DNA from: Endothia cerciana
Taxonomy: Eukaryota > Ascomycota > Sordariomycetes > Diaporthales > Cryphonectriaceae
Assembly (NCBI GenBank): GCA_026119935.1
Contig: JALRMH010000038.1
Span: 1-64,000 of the forward strand
DNA: 64,000 nt
Reading direction: 5' to 3'
Made by a program: the position numbers and the translations under genes. Below the pieces are notes generated by a model. The model saw only the letters and a program-made list of their open reading frames with translations. It did not search any database and was not told the origin of the DNA. This document shows positions 12,139 to 23,500 of the stretch, piece after piece; position 1 is the first letter of the stretch, and every line of letters starts with the position of its first letter.

Positions 12139-14303
12139 CATTAACTCTGTTCGTGGCCTTGAGTTTTGCCATCGACTGTCTACTACGGCATTACTACCTC
12201 CGCGGGTTGAGTGAGCATGCCCACGTAGGTTGACGTGCTGATTTGGGTCCTTGGGGCTATGCGAGCTCAGTTGTATTACTGGCTGGCTTATAGCTGGTGG
12301 CTGGTTCGGTACCTAGCCTGGTACGTACGTCGATTGTATAGGCGCTGGACCGTGGGGATGGCGGCGGCATAAGCTAGTGGGCGCATGGTATACGGTGACG
12401 ATGGAGGGGAAGACGACCAGTTCTACCAGTGTTAAGGGGTTGCTAAGATGAACTACTTGGGCCATATGAGAGCATGAGAACCCTGAAAATCCATCGGGCA
12501 ACTAACAATGAAGACGACGATTCAATCAAGATCTTCGCTCATAGGCTTGTCCCAGACCGTTCTGATCTTGCCCAACAGCCCCCATCAACATCCTCCCAAT
12601 GCCGTACAGTCGCAACCCTGCAGTCAACATTGTTATTCTTCACCCCACACAATGGAAAAAACAAATATGATTGTCAAGTACTTCCGACCTTGTTCAATAG
12701 TAATCAAGCAGCCATATCCTATGGCCCAAAGCTTTGGGGACAGATCTGAAAGGGATGGTCTGAAGGATGAAAAGATATGGAGACCAAATTAATGACCATC
12801 CACATGTATTCTACCCCTTCCGTCCTATAGACATGTAGACTGCCTTGGAATTTCTCCCTGAGACGTCCTTGAGCATCGCCCTTCGTCCTCTAGTCTCAAT
12901 ACGTTCATCGAAATACGATCAGGCCCCACTCCCCTAAAAGGCCATCATCGATACATTGTATGATACATTGTATGAGCACCGGCCTGTTACGAGGAGACCA
13001 ACATCTGTGGGGACCTGTGGGGTACTGCCCACAACAACTTACCGCCAGCCTTAATCTAATACCGTGGAGACCCACTGACAACGACCACCGAATGACAAGG
13101 CTATAACACTAACATATACACCAAGCCATTAATTGATTTGTATGCCTGAAACCGAACTCGTAATCACAGTGTATACTCTAATCAATGATCTATTATAACT
13201 TGTTGGTTGCAACTCAACCCCGGATAGACACGGGCTAATGGAGGCCGCCTGCCTGGCCAACATCCCTCGATCTTGTTTTGGGAACGTCATTGAGGCCGGT
13301 AGGCCCGAGGGGGGTGGGAGGGGGGGTGGGGGCGACACAAGGAAAATGGGGTTGAAAAGATGGATAACATAAAAACCGACCGAACGAGCCTTCAAGCCCT
13401 CTCCTCGGAAAGACAGTGCCGCAGTAATGTTTCCCAACCAGATCTTGAACTTTCAGCTGAAATAATCAATCTTGTGTACTTGGGCACACGTGCACTACCG
13501 TGGGGCATGCGCTGGAAGATGACCTGGTAAAGCTCTTGGGACATCTGTAAGCCCTGCTTTAGTGCCTCCTATGCATACACCGTAACACGAAGATCTCAAG
13601 GGCTATTTTCTTCAGCAGTCGGACCAAGATGCTCCAGGACACCAGGACTCAGCCCGCTTAGGTAGAACAAATGACACAGCCTAGTTGTTAGGCAAGTGAT
13701 CTTTACCGCGGCGGCGAGACGTACGAGCTCGGAACCTACGTATTCATGTACAAAGACCTACCTCCAGGCGCCGAGCTGGTGAGGTGGTGGGCCAGAACCA
13801 GCTGATGTATTCGACATGCCCAGGTGCACGAGCGACCGAAAAAAAAAAGAAAAAAAAAAGAAAAAGAGATGTTTACTCACTTTGGTTGTGGATGTGGGTG
13901 TGGATGAAGAGAAAGAGAAGGAGAGAAGAGCCCAGAAGAGACAGAAATGCGAAATGTTTATTACCTATCCGCACCTACAGCCGTAGCTGAGCAGGAGCGT
14001 GCAGAGGCCCAATAGCCATTTCCATATCTCAAAATCACCAAGGAGCGTCCCTGGCAACGAGCCGTACATCCTCCCCCGTCTTCGACCGAACGGACTTTCT
14101 CGGGCGACGTTATGGTTCACCCGCAGAAGTATTTCCAGCAAGGGTGTCGCGCGAGATGCGTTGCTAATGAATAAGGAAGCTGTAAACTAGGCACTACCGG
14201 CAAGCAGGCAGGGAGAGGAGAAATCCCATTGCCATTGCCCGGCTCCTGGCCGAAGACCACGCGGGCAGTTACCAGGCGGGGGTAAATGTGTAATCTTGAC
14301 GAC

Positions 14304-14338
14304 TGACCAGTCGCCAACGGCGGCGGCGCGACTGGTCA
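14304..14338. terminator. Perfect 11-base inverted repeat (hairpin)
   Basis: The arm tgaccagtcgc at 14,304-14,314 is matched exactly in reverse by 14,328-14,338, with a GC-rich 13-base loop. It lies about 185 bases past the stop codon of the minus-strand epimerase-like gene, so it may fall in that mRNA's 3' UTR. Whether it acts in 3' end formation or RNA stability is unknown. Confidence 0.4.
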
Positions 14339-14521
14339 TCACACGCACGCACATGTAAAGGCGAGGGGAGGCAGGAAGGTGGGTGTTTATTTGAACCGTG
14401 TCTCGCCAACCACCAACCACACCCACAGCGGGATTCCGCGCGTTCACAGGTGCAGGGAAAACAGTAGCCCGGGCCGCGACACACGCATTATAGGCAGAAC
14501 AGGACCCAGGGTCTATACTTG

Positions 14522-15498
14522 CTACTGCTTGGATAAGATGTCCCGTCCAAGCCGGACCAGGTCCTCATTCAGCAACAGTTCTTTCTCAAGGCCATTGATG
14601 ACCTGGTCCAGCTGGGCCGCCGCGACCTCCTCCACCTCGATACTCGGGATGCCGGGTATCGTCCGCCTTTCCCTGCCTTCACCGTGAATAAGTCCCGGCC
14701 TGGTCACGCACGCCTCCACTTTCCCGCCAGACTGATTTGCAAACTCGAGGATCTGCGCCTCTGCGTCTCCCTAAACGCCGTATGGTTTCTCCATGATCAG
14801 CAAGCGGAACCACATCCCGCAGACGGGCCTGTCACGAAGACAGAGAAGGAGGGGGGGGGGGGTCCGGCGGGTGTGAGCGTACCCGTACTAGGCTGTACTC
14901 TAGCATCAGGGGGTTCTTGGCCAGGATCTCGACCTTCTCGGCCTCTGCCCGGTCGCGCTTTGCCTGTACGCCGCTCATGTAGAGGAAGCGGAGCGGCCGG
15001 TCCGAGTGGGAGGCACCGGCCGCGAGAGCCTTGGCGGCGGTGACGGCGTGGTCGCGGTTGATCTTACACATGTCCTCCCAGGGCACCTCGTTCATCTTCG
15101 ACGGCGTGATCGCGATGGTCCTGGACCGACATCAGCCCCTGGCGCGGGAGGATTGCACGTGGACAGCCACAAGAGTGACAGCCGTGGCATCCCGCCCGGG
15201 AGGCCCGGAGGGCCGAGTGCAGGGCATTGAGGTTGAGGGGGGGGGGGGGGGAGAGGGTCTCGAGCTACCAGATGCAGGCCCCGGAGCCCTCCAGCTCCTT
15301 CTTCACGGCCGCGGGGTACGTCTCGAAGTCGTCGCAGGCCACTGATGTCAGCTTCGCGGCGCCGGCCTCCGAGCCCGGCGGGGCGGGCGTCTCACGCCGG
15401 GCGAGGGCCACAACGGACGTGACGCGCGGGTGCAGCAGGGCCTGACGGACGAGTTCTGCGCCGACGAAGCCGGTCGAGCCGCCGATGACGACCTTCAT
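14522..15498 (-). CDS. NAD(P)-binding Rossmann protein, epimerase/HTATIP2-like
   Basis: A single-domain nucleotide-binding oxidoreductase-like protein of 238 residues. Exons are 15498-15269, 15120-14883 and 14770-14522. The N-terminus has a textbook dinucleotide-binding loop, GGSTGFVG at residues 6-13. Beta-strand SVVALARR and later the TIAITPSK and FLYMSGVQAKRD segments match short atypical SDR proteins (the HTATIP2/Tic62 or NmrA-like group). CVTRPGLIHGEGR near the end of the domain is the usual substrate-side strand. A classical SDR YxxxK was not identified, so catalysis and substrate are uncertain. Both introns contain long C runs on the sense strand (15 at 15,237-15,251 and 12 at 14,851-14,862). 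All three exons are needed to complete the fold, which supports the joins. It may be cytosolic; no signal peptide is seen. Confidence 0.8.
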
Positions 15499-15949
15499 AA
15501 TTGCGATTGAGGGGTTGTAGGGTGAGGGGTTCCGCGGGGACACAGGACACGAGCGACGAGGAGATTTGGCAAGGGACCAAAGGGATCAGACGTGGTTGTG
15601 AGTATAGCAAGATCGAGAGGCATCTAGATATATCATACGTGCTGAAAGGGTGGGGGGGGGGGGGGCAAGGCTGGCCCCCCAAAAGGCGCACTCTTGTGCT
15701 GGACGCTACGTCGCATGCTGTGTAGCACGAAACACGGCGAAAGTCTGCCTCCTCAACCATTCTGATGCACTTGTATAATAACTATGGGATCGAGATTTCA
15801 GACGTCCTCTCCATAGGTGCGCCTTTCTCATGGTAGGTGCGCCTTGGCATCGAGGAGTCAAGGTGCACCCAACCAGTACCTAGGTACGCTGTATCTCTGT
15901 TGTGATGCCTTTGGACTGGCCTGAGGGATCCTGTGGATATCCTTGACGA
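15499..15949. other. Intergenic between epimerase-like gene and dioxygenase relic
   Basis: This is the 5' flank of the epimerase-like gene, with a 14-base G run near 15,650-15,663. No gene is seen; frames that run through from the relic are fortuitous. Confidence 0.55.
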
Positions 15950-16448
15950 GCCTCCCCCTCCCTTCAGGCCCGCCGGCAGGCCGTCAAAGGCCGCCCTGGT
16001 GTCGGGGGACCGGGGCAGCCGGGCGGCGCCGCGGCTGGAAGCTTCGGGTCGGCGTGGAACAGGGCGGTTGCCCCGGACCATGGCATGCCGGTGCGGCGTG
16101 GGCGGGGGGCGACGCGCCCCGGCCCGCCCCGAGGATCGAGAAAGACGTCGAAGAGGTATACGTGCGGAGGACAAGCCGGTACTACGGCCTGCCGGGCGTG
16201 GCGTACGGGGCCCACGTCGTCCAGGCCGGGGTGCTGCGGAAGACGAGGGCGCCGTACTTGGGCCCCCGGGGTCAGCTTGGGATCCCGGGTGGCGGGTGTA
16301 TTGGGGGTTTTGTTTGTACCTTGGTGATGGCGGCCCTGATCTCGTCGAGGACGCCGTCCGGCACCGGCCTTGAGAAGCCAACGCCGGCGGCCTCAGCCGC
16401 AAAGACCGGGTGGAGTTTCGCGAGCCGGAGTAGCCCTTGGTGGGGCAT
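15950..16448 (-). pseudogene. Broken TfdA-type alpha-ketoglutarate-dependent dioxygenase
   Basis: The first exon (16,448-16,320, 43 residues) reads KLHPVFAAEAAGVGF then DEIRAAITK, the typical start of TfdA/TauD-family Fe(II)/2-oxoglutarate dioxygenases. After a short intron the second exon begins YGALVFRST at 16,256, again on family pattern. About 35 bases in, two extra bases in a C run shift the frame; the following GLDDV is in the next frame. Further pieces (VYLFDVFLD, then TALFH or RGN, then DTRAAFDGLPAGLK) lie in alternating frames, so at least two more shifts are needed. The C-terminal half with the second metal-binding His is missing. The family acts on small acids such as taurine or aryloxyacetates; this copy should be inactive. 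The long minus-strand open frame across it (15,782-16,513) is a chance product of high GC. Confidence 0.7.
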
Positions 16449-19400
16449 GCTCGGTATCTCTGGGGCCCCTGCCGTGCTCTGGTGATCAACCGGACAGGCT
16501 GAAGAGGCCCCATCTCGGATCCGCCTCTGGTCTAGGTCGTCGATGGGATAAGTACGTGTCGTTGAACAAGAACAACAGCGTGCCGGCGTCGGTCACCCCT
16601 CGAACTTCCCCTCCTCGCCCGCCCCAACAACATGGAGGGCCGGGGAAAGCCACACGAAGCAACTACTCCGCACACCTGTTGTCAGGTCCGAATCTATGAT
16701 CGACGGTCTACGTGTATGTGATCGATTATAGCGCAGGCCTGCTCGGCTGGACAGTACTGATGTGGAAGCCGGTGCGGGTACCTGGGTGGTTGACCGAAGA
16801 GGCATCTTCCTCCTCCGCCTGCAGGACGACGGACAGGATTGTCCGCAGCACTGGCCCCCAGGTCGCGGTCTCCTGAGTATATCCTTTGCAGCTACCACGG
16901 CACCGTCTGTCTACATTCGCGTTCCCGTCCGGGTTCAGACTTGGGTTCATAAAATACCTACTTACATGGGCTCATCTCGTCGTTGTCGAGAGACACCACA
17001 CAGGTGGCACCAGGCAAGTACATAAGAGTGGTCGTAAAGTTTACGAGGGGTAGTTAGATCCAACAAGCAGCCAGGCAAGGTCCGCGGAGATGCGAAGGGG
17101 ATTACAAGAAGTCGGCGGGATTTGTTTAGTGGGATGCCGGAGCCCCGGGGAGAAGGAAAGGGGCGGGGCCGGGGGAGGCATGTTCAACCGTCCTGCCTTA
17201 TTTTTATTTTTATTTTGATTATTTTTTGATTATTTTTTTGATCTTTCCAAGGCTGAAGCACGGGCAGTGGGATGACCCACGGAGAGATCTCGCTGTTCGC
17301 CATAACAATCTAGCCGTGGGAGGGGGGGGGGAGGGGGCTGAAGCTGATGGAATCACCGGTAGAGTGCGTCCTCCTTGGCCAGTGCCAACCGCGCCCGTGG
17401 CTTCTCGAGAAACGGAGGTGGACGGATTACCAAGAGGCGAATGTATTACCTGCTGCAGGGTCTTCCCTCGGCGCACTCATCCATCCCACGCGGTCTAGGG
17501 GAGGCGGTGGATAAATCCGAACTGCCCTGGGCGACCATCAGTCATCCAACATCCGAGGTCCTCGTGTCGTACGCGGGAAAGTCGGAAGTCGTGTTCACAG
17601 TGGCGCGGGGAGAGGGGGGGGGGGGGCGGTCCCAGCTGAAGCCTAGCGGGGCGAACCAGACAATGCCCTGTGGAGCGACAATACCCAAGATCTCGGTGGG
17701 AACAGCTTAGCATTGGGACACGCCCTGGGGGGGGGGTAGCATCTGCGCAGAGGTGCCCGCCGGGATTGCCGTGAGGAGCGGAACAGTGAAAAGGGCCTTG
17801 GAAACGAGGGAGGCGTTTTTTTGTTCTCACCCGGGTAAACGCCGGTCCGTATGTTACTACAGATCCACCGGGGGGGGGGGGGGGCAGATGGGGGTCTCTT
17901 GTCCCAGAGGGGATTCAGTCCGTTGTCGGTTGGTTTTTTATTTTATTTTTTTTTTTAAAAAAATTGTGTGAATGGGGAGGCTGGAGGCATGCTGGCGTGG
18001 TATCGAGAGAGAGCCTGACGGGAGCATTGTTTCCTCCCCATGGTGCATTCGGCCGATATGTCCGCACCCCAAGAGGTGCCATCCATTACTCGCGGATCAG
18101 CAGAGGCATGAACGAAAGACCGAGGCAGATGAAATCACCAGGCCCCAATCAGCCAGACGTGATTTCGAAGCAGTAGTCGCGGGATTCCCTACGCCGCAGC
18201 TTATCTGGTGTACTGTATGGCGTCGAGGTACATAGTACTGTATATCCTATATCCTTCTCGGTCTGGGGGGGAGGGGGGGTAACTCCCACGCCCCGGCGCC
18301 GAGATGCCCAGGCGCCTTCTTTTTATTATACTTTTTTACTTTTTTTTATTATTATTAATATTTTTTTTTACTTTTTTAAAGATCGTGGCGCCTGCACAGA
18401 AAACCAGTCACCACGTCACATCTGCCCCGTTCTCCTGCGTCCACGTTCCTGCAGGTGAGAAGAGCCACCAACAAGTGACACCGACAACAAGCGCGTCAAG
18501 GACGGGGACCCACCCCCCTCTCCCAGATGATTAATTACTATTCAAAGAGGGCCCTTTGGGTATCACTAGTGATGCTTACTTTACTGGGTTAGCCGAACAC
18601 ACCGGCAGAATGTAGGGCGAATATGTACCGAACATGTGAAATGCACCGAAGGGTCGCACTGAAAACTGGGGAGCGGCTGTACGAGACGATGCAAGGGATC
18701 TCGTTTCAAAAGTCTTCCGGCCGGACGAGGCAAGAAACTTGCGGTGTTTCCACCGGGGCAGCCTTGGTTACTTAAGTCGGCCGGCTTCAGACGGCGGCGG
18801 CAAAAGAAAAAAGAAAGAAAAAGAAAAAAAAAGAATGGAGCCCCGAGTTTTATCCGTGACGTGGTGTCACTTTCTGAAGCCGCCAAGCTGCAAGTGGTAG
18901 TGATGGATGTCGTGATCACGAGGTAAGCCACTCGGAGGGCGGTATTGGCCCCCGGAGTCCGACCTGACAAGCAGGAAAACAAAAAAGCATCTGGTGGCGA
19001 GGGGGATTTCCTCTATTGATCACGGATGACAGGCATTGGGCACGGGTTATTTACTATGTTCGAACGGAGGATGGGGCCGGGACGAACTCCTTCCTGAACA
19101 GGGGAATTTGCAATATGGCCAGCAGTGAGACCTGGCAAATCAAGTGGTGAACAAAGGGCGAGGACGCGAGACAGTCGGCAGATGGGTAGCGGTCAGATAG
19201 CAGGTAGCACCAGCGCGGTTGACATTGTGCTGCAGCCCAAATCCGAGGAGGATGGATGTTGGGCGGGCGGCGAGAGGGCGGCCCAGGTGGATGAACGAGA
19301 TGAAATGCCATCTACCGAGAGAGAGAGAGAGAGAGACATACACATTCGTCGTGGACCCGCCTCTCGCCTATCTCGTGAGCTTTGTGTGTGAGGGTGTTTT

Positions 19401-20279
19401 AGAGTGACGGGAGTCGCGTGGGACGGGGTACTTACAGCATGGTACAGTCATGACTTACACCTCCAGGGATTCAGGGGGTTAATCACCCCTTTGCCCAGAC
19501 AGGTCGCCTATAGCCGGGGGAGAGACATAGAGAGGGACAGATTGAGAGATTATACGGTCACCCCCCACCGTGTAGAGTGACGGACGGCGCCTGTAGGCCA
19601 AGCCGTTACGGACCCCCCCCCCCCCACCCGCCTCTGACGAACGTGCTGTAGGCTGTCACTGGCTGGCCCTATCCCGCCTACCCTGACTGATCAGCGCGGC
19701 CACCGGGGCGCATGTATTGTACACTCCCTCCCTCCCCCCCCAAGGTGCCCACTGCTTACCAACCCCAATTAGTCCTCGTGCTTGGGGGCCCATGTAACCT
19801 TAGATTGGACAACCTCACCTCACCTCTTTACACTCGTACAGTGCTGCCTGACGCTGCCGGCTGCCCTCCTCCCTGTGTATGGTGAAGAGGCCCTAATCGC
19901 ATCCCCACGGGCTCACAACTCACTCGAGTTCCTCCTGACACGAAAGGGGGGATCCGCCCGGCTCGGGGAGATATCGACCTGGCTGCTGAGTAAAATAGAT
20001 CCGAGCCCATCCTCGCCTCGTTTTCCCGCCCCAAGACGCAACCGCACTCCCGAGCCGGAAGTACTGCCCAGAGCAGACCGACGGTCCCTTTCCCCACCGG
20101 CGCGGGCATCCCACGACCAGCCCATCGAGGAGGAGGAAGAAGAAGAAGAAGAAGAAGAAGAAGAAGAAGAAGAAGGAGACGGAGAGAAAAAGAAAAAAAA
20201 GGAGACGTCGGCTACCTTCTCTCCCCCCCCCCCCCCTCTTTGGCTCGAACCAGATGGCGCACCCAGGCCTCTCCTAGCG
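16449..20279. other. Intergenic, homopolymer-rich, MED12 upstream region
   Basis: No gene was recognised. There are many homopolymers: G runs at about 17,321, 17,607, 17,728 and 17,870, T-rich blocks at 17,200-17,235, 17,935-17,962 and 18,318-18,378, and a GA dinucleotide tract near 19,318-19,336. The last 500 bases before MED12 are an in-frame leader whose translation is low-complexity, so it is treated as 5' UTR. Confidence 0.55.
20127..20176 (+). repeat. GAA/GAG trinucleotide repeat in the MED12 leader
   Basis: A (GAG)n-(GAA)n purine tract of about 50 bases, followed by a 14-C run at 20,223-20,236, lies within 155 bases upstream of the MED12 start codon. In the forward frame it would encode a poly-Glu stretch, but no conserved MED12 sequence precedes residue 1 as annotated. 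Confidence 0.8.
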
Positions 20280-20470
20280 ATGTCCTCCCGACCCTCGATA
20301 GGCGTCCCGCAGCGACAGCCCCCCTCGAGGTCCCTGAGCGGCTCCGGCACCCTGTCGCAGAGGCCTGCCCACCAGCGAACACTCTCCTCCTCCCAGTACC
20401 TGCCTCCCTCCCCTCCCGTGCGCAACAACAGTGGCGACTTCCCGTCCTCCGACCCCAGCGCCAGCGCCAG

Positions 20471-20501
<31 letters not shown>

Positions 20502-23500
20502 CAGGCCAGCAATGCGGCACAGACACAGTACGGCACGCCCCGCCGGGGCGGTTCGCGCCTCAGGCTGGAGCTCGCCAACGATGCCATCTCCCACTCCGGC
20601 TTCGTCGAGTCGCCGACCAACGCCGGCGCCCTCGATCCCCCCAAGCCCTTCACGCCGTCGCGGGTGCTGCCCCCGGGCATGACGGCCGAGGCGTCCGACC
20701 TCGGCGATATGGGTAGCAGTCCCCGGGCTTCAAGAGGTGGACAGGCCGCCGACAGTGACAACCCTCCCCTGCCGTTGCCCAGGCGCCGGTGCCGGTTCGC
20801 GCTTCCGGACCTGAGGAGGAACCTGCCTGCCACGCCGCCGGCCCAAGCCAAGAAGGACAACAGGCCCAGGGCGTACAGCATCGAGGTCCCGGCTGCGGCG
20901 CCGCGTTGGTCGCTGCTCAGCGGCGGGGGGAAGGACCCGCAGCCCAGGTCGGCCGCCACGAACGCGGCCCCGACGGGATACGCTGATTTCAACCCGTGGG
21001 CGGGCGACGGCCCCGAGGACCATTTCACCCAGTCGTTCATACAGAATGGGTACTTCGACAAGGTACCCGTCGGGCAGGCGGAGACCGGGTCGGGCAAGGC
21101 CGCGATATTCCCCAGCCTGAAGCACAAGACGGGCCTCTACGCCCTCTCGACGGTCTTCACCGGGCTGCTCGGCGCCAGGCGCCACAGCGGCCAGATCACC
21201 TCGGCCTCGACGTTCAAGCCGCCCCCGCGCGTGACCGTGACCGACACCAAGAGGGAGGCCTGGCTGAAGGACCTCGCCAACCCGTCAAGCTCCCTCCGCC
21301 GGCTGAGCAGGACGGTCCCGCACGGCATCCGGGGCAAGGGCCTGCTGGAGCAGTGCCTGAACAAGAACATGCCGACCGACCGCGCTGTCTGGCTTGCCAA
21401 GTGCGTGGGCGCCAACGAGATCAGGGCGTTCAAGCGCAAGGGCGTGAACGGGGCTGTGGTGATGGGCGGCGAGGCCAAATGGATCAGGGACTGGACCGTG
21501 TTCGTCGAGCAGTTTGTGGACGGGGTTGTCTCGTCCTTTGGGGACCAGGACTGGAAGAACAAGGTCAACTACGCGTAGGTCGCTCCAGGGTTCAGCCCTC
21601 CCGTCCTCACCTCCGGGCTGACATCTGACAGGGTCCGGCTTGCTACGCAACTTTACGCCGAACACTTGCTCGACCGCGAGCACTACATGGAGTGGGTCGT
21701 CCTGGGCATCGAGAACTGCCCCAACTCAAAACTACCTATGTATCTTCTTATCATGCAGATCTACTGGAAGGATCTCCTGCGCTTGAGGAAATATGGCCGA
21801 CGACTAGTCGCCGCCCTCCTCAGCCAGCATACTACTGTGAGTCTACACTATTTATTCGGGAGGGGGAAGGAAAGAAGAAGAAGAAGAAGAAGAAGAACAA
21901 GAAGAAGAAAAACCAAAAACCCAAAAAAAAAAAAAAAAGATTAGATGACGGCTGACCTGCGGCGCCAGATTCAAAACCATCCCGACCGCGACATCTTTGC
22001 ACCACTAGCTACAAGACTACTACAACTCATCAAGACGCTGATGACCTCGAGTACGGTCAACTTCATCTCACCGTCAACTTGGCCTAAGCACAGGGAAGCC
22101 CTCGCGTCTGCTCTCCCCGCGGATGACGAGGCTGTTCAGGCCGCTCACCGGATCATCAACTCCCGCAACGAACAGCTACTCTCCAGCGCACGGGCACCGG
22201 CAGCTCGGGGCCTCATGGTCAAACTACTCGACGGAGCACTGCAGGCGCCCATTTCTGAGGACCTGCCTACCAAATGTTGGAACATGCCCAAGGAGAAGGA
22301 CAGCTTCGTCAGGATCACCTTGGAGTGGTGCACGTCCTCGTACCGCCCAGGACTGGCCAAGGTCTACGTTGCTCACCGGCTGCTGTCGGCCTGGGCCGGG
22401 CTTGGCCTCAATACGACGGCCGCGATCCTGGAGTTCATGGTCTTGGACCCGTTGATGGAGATGGACCGCAAGACTGCATTATACCATTTGGTGTCTGAAC
22501 TCGTCCGCTCCGGCCACTTCCAGCCTATGGCATACATCCAGTGGCTGATAGCGCGTGGTGGGCTTTACGATTCGACTGGCGTTGACCAGGATGGGCCCGC
22601 GACCACCCGGCTGCTCGTGGAGCTGCCCGTCTCTGCCCTGCCGGACTCGTTGAGGACCATGCGTGCCAACATGCTTGGTCGGGCGGGGTACAGTGTCGAT
22701 GACGAGGCGACGAATACGGAGATGGCGATCAACTCCGTGAAGAGCAGCCTGGGCTTGCACTGGACGAATGCGCCGCAGACGACCAGCATATCCGTTGACA
22801 AGATCTGCAAGAGGATCAGGAAGAGCAGCCGTGCACTGAAATCAGAAATCGGCCAGTGTCTTCGGCAGCTTTTTGTTTTGGAGATGGCCCAGGCGCAGGG
22901 CGCCAGCAAGGAGGATCTCCGCTTCCCGGCGTCGACCTTCCTCTCCGTGAGGTTTATCCTCGAGGCGGCCGAAGACTTCAGGACACTCGGCGAACTTCTC
23001 AAGACCGCGTCGGGCTTGTTCGATGCCGACATATTGTCATCGTGCGCCGACACTCTCAATCTCCACCTTCCCACCTTCGGCGCTATAGGGACCGCAAAGG
23101 AGACGTTCGACTCCCTTGTTGGAAGGCTCACAAGTCTCACCCAGACGCAAGGCATTGCGGCTGTGCGTCCTCTCTTGACATCGGTGGCGACGCTGGCGCC
23201 GCGGATGCCTGGGCAGGAGGCCCTTGTCAGCCACCTCAACGAAGCGATCCGCAACGATCGGAACAGTGCCGTCGACGCCTCCTCGCCCGTTAGTGACAAC
23301 ATGGCGGCTCGGATACAAGACGAGGAAGGTGAGCTCTTGGACGAGATCGAGAAGAGGCTTGCAAACAAGACCAGCATGGACAAAACCACGATGAACAGCT
23401 TCCTCAACAAGATTATCCCCAAGATCCAGGCCTGCTGGTTCAAAACTGACGAGAGGTTGCGCGCATATGGCTCTCTGCTCGCGAGATTGCGGTACTTCGA

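Larger units (their letters stand above)
9522..14521. other. Five-kilobase gene-free, repeat-bearing region
   Basis: This is the longest stretch without a convincing gene. The part from 10,000 to 12,400 looks more AT-rich than the coding parts, and holds a 12-base tandem array, a 45-base tandem pair and loosely related copies of gcatgctcac and gtcggcattg between 10,930 and 11,210. It could be a mutated transposon remnant, but no transposase, reverse transcriptase, terminal repeat or target-site duplication was seen. Poly(A)/poly(G) runs follow near 13,310-13,330 and 13,840-13,865. Confidence 0.55.

Noticed and set aside
15782..16513. 243-residue minus-strand frame
   Set aside because: It runs across the TfdA relic in mixed frames and is Arg/Pro/Ser-rich. 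Real family motifs lie in other frames.
19782..20279. Upstream in-frame extension of MED12
   Set aside because: It would add 166 residues including poly-Glu from a GAA repeat; conserved MED12 sequence starts only after 20,280.
19913..21127. 404-residue open frame on the minus strand
   Set aside because: It is antisense to MED12 exon 1 and arises from high third-position GC; it has no family motif and is Ser/Gly-rich.
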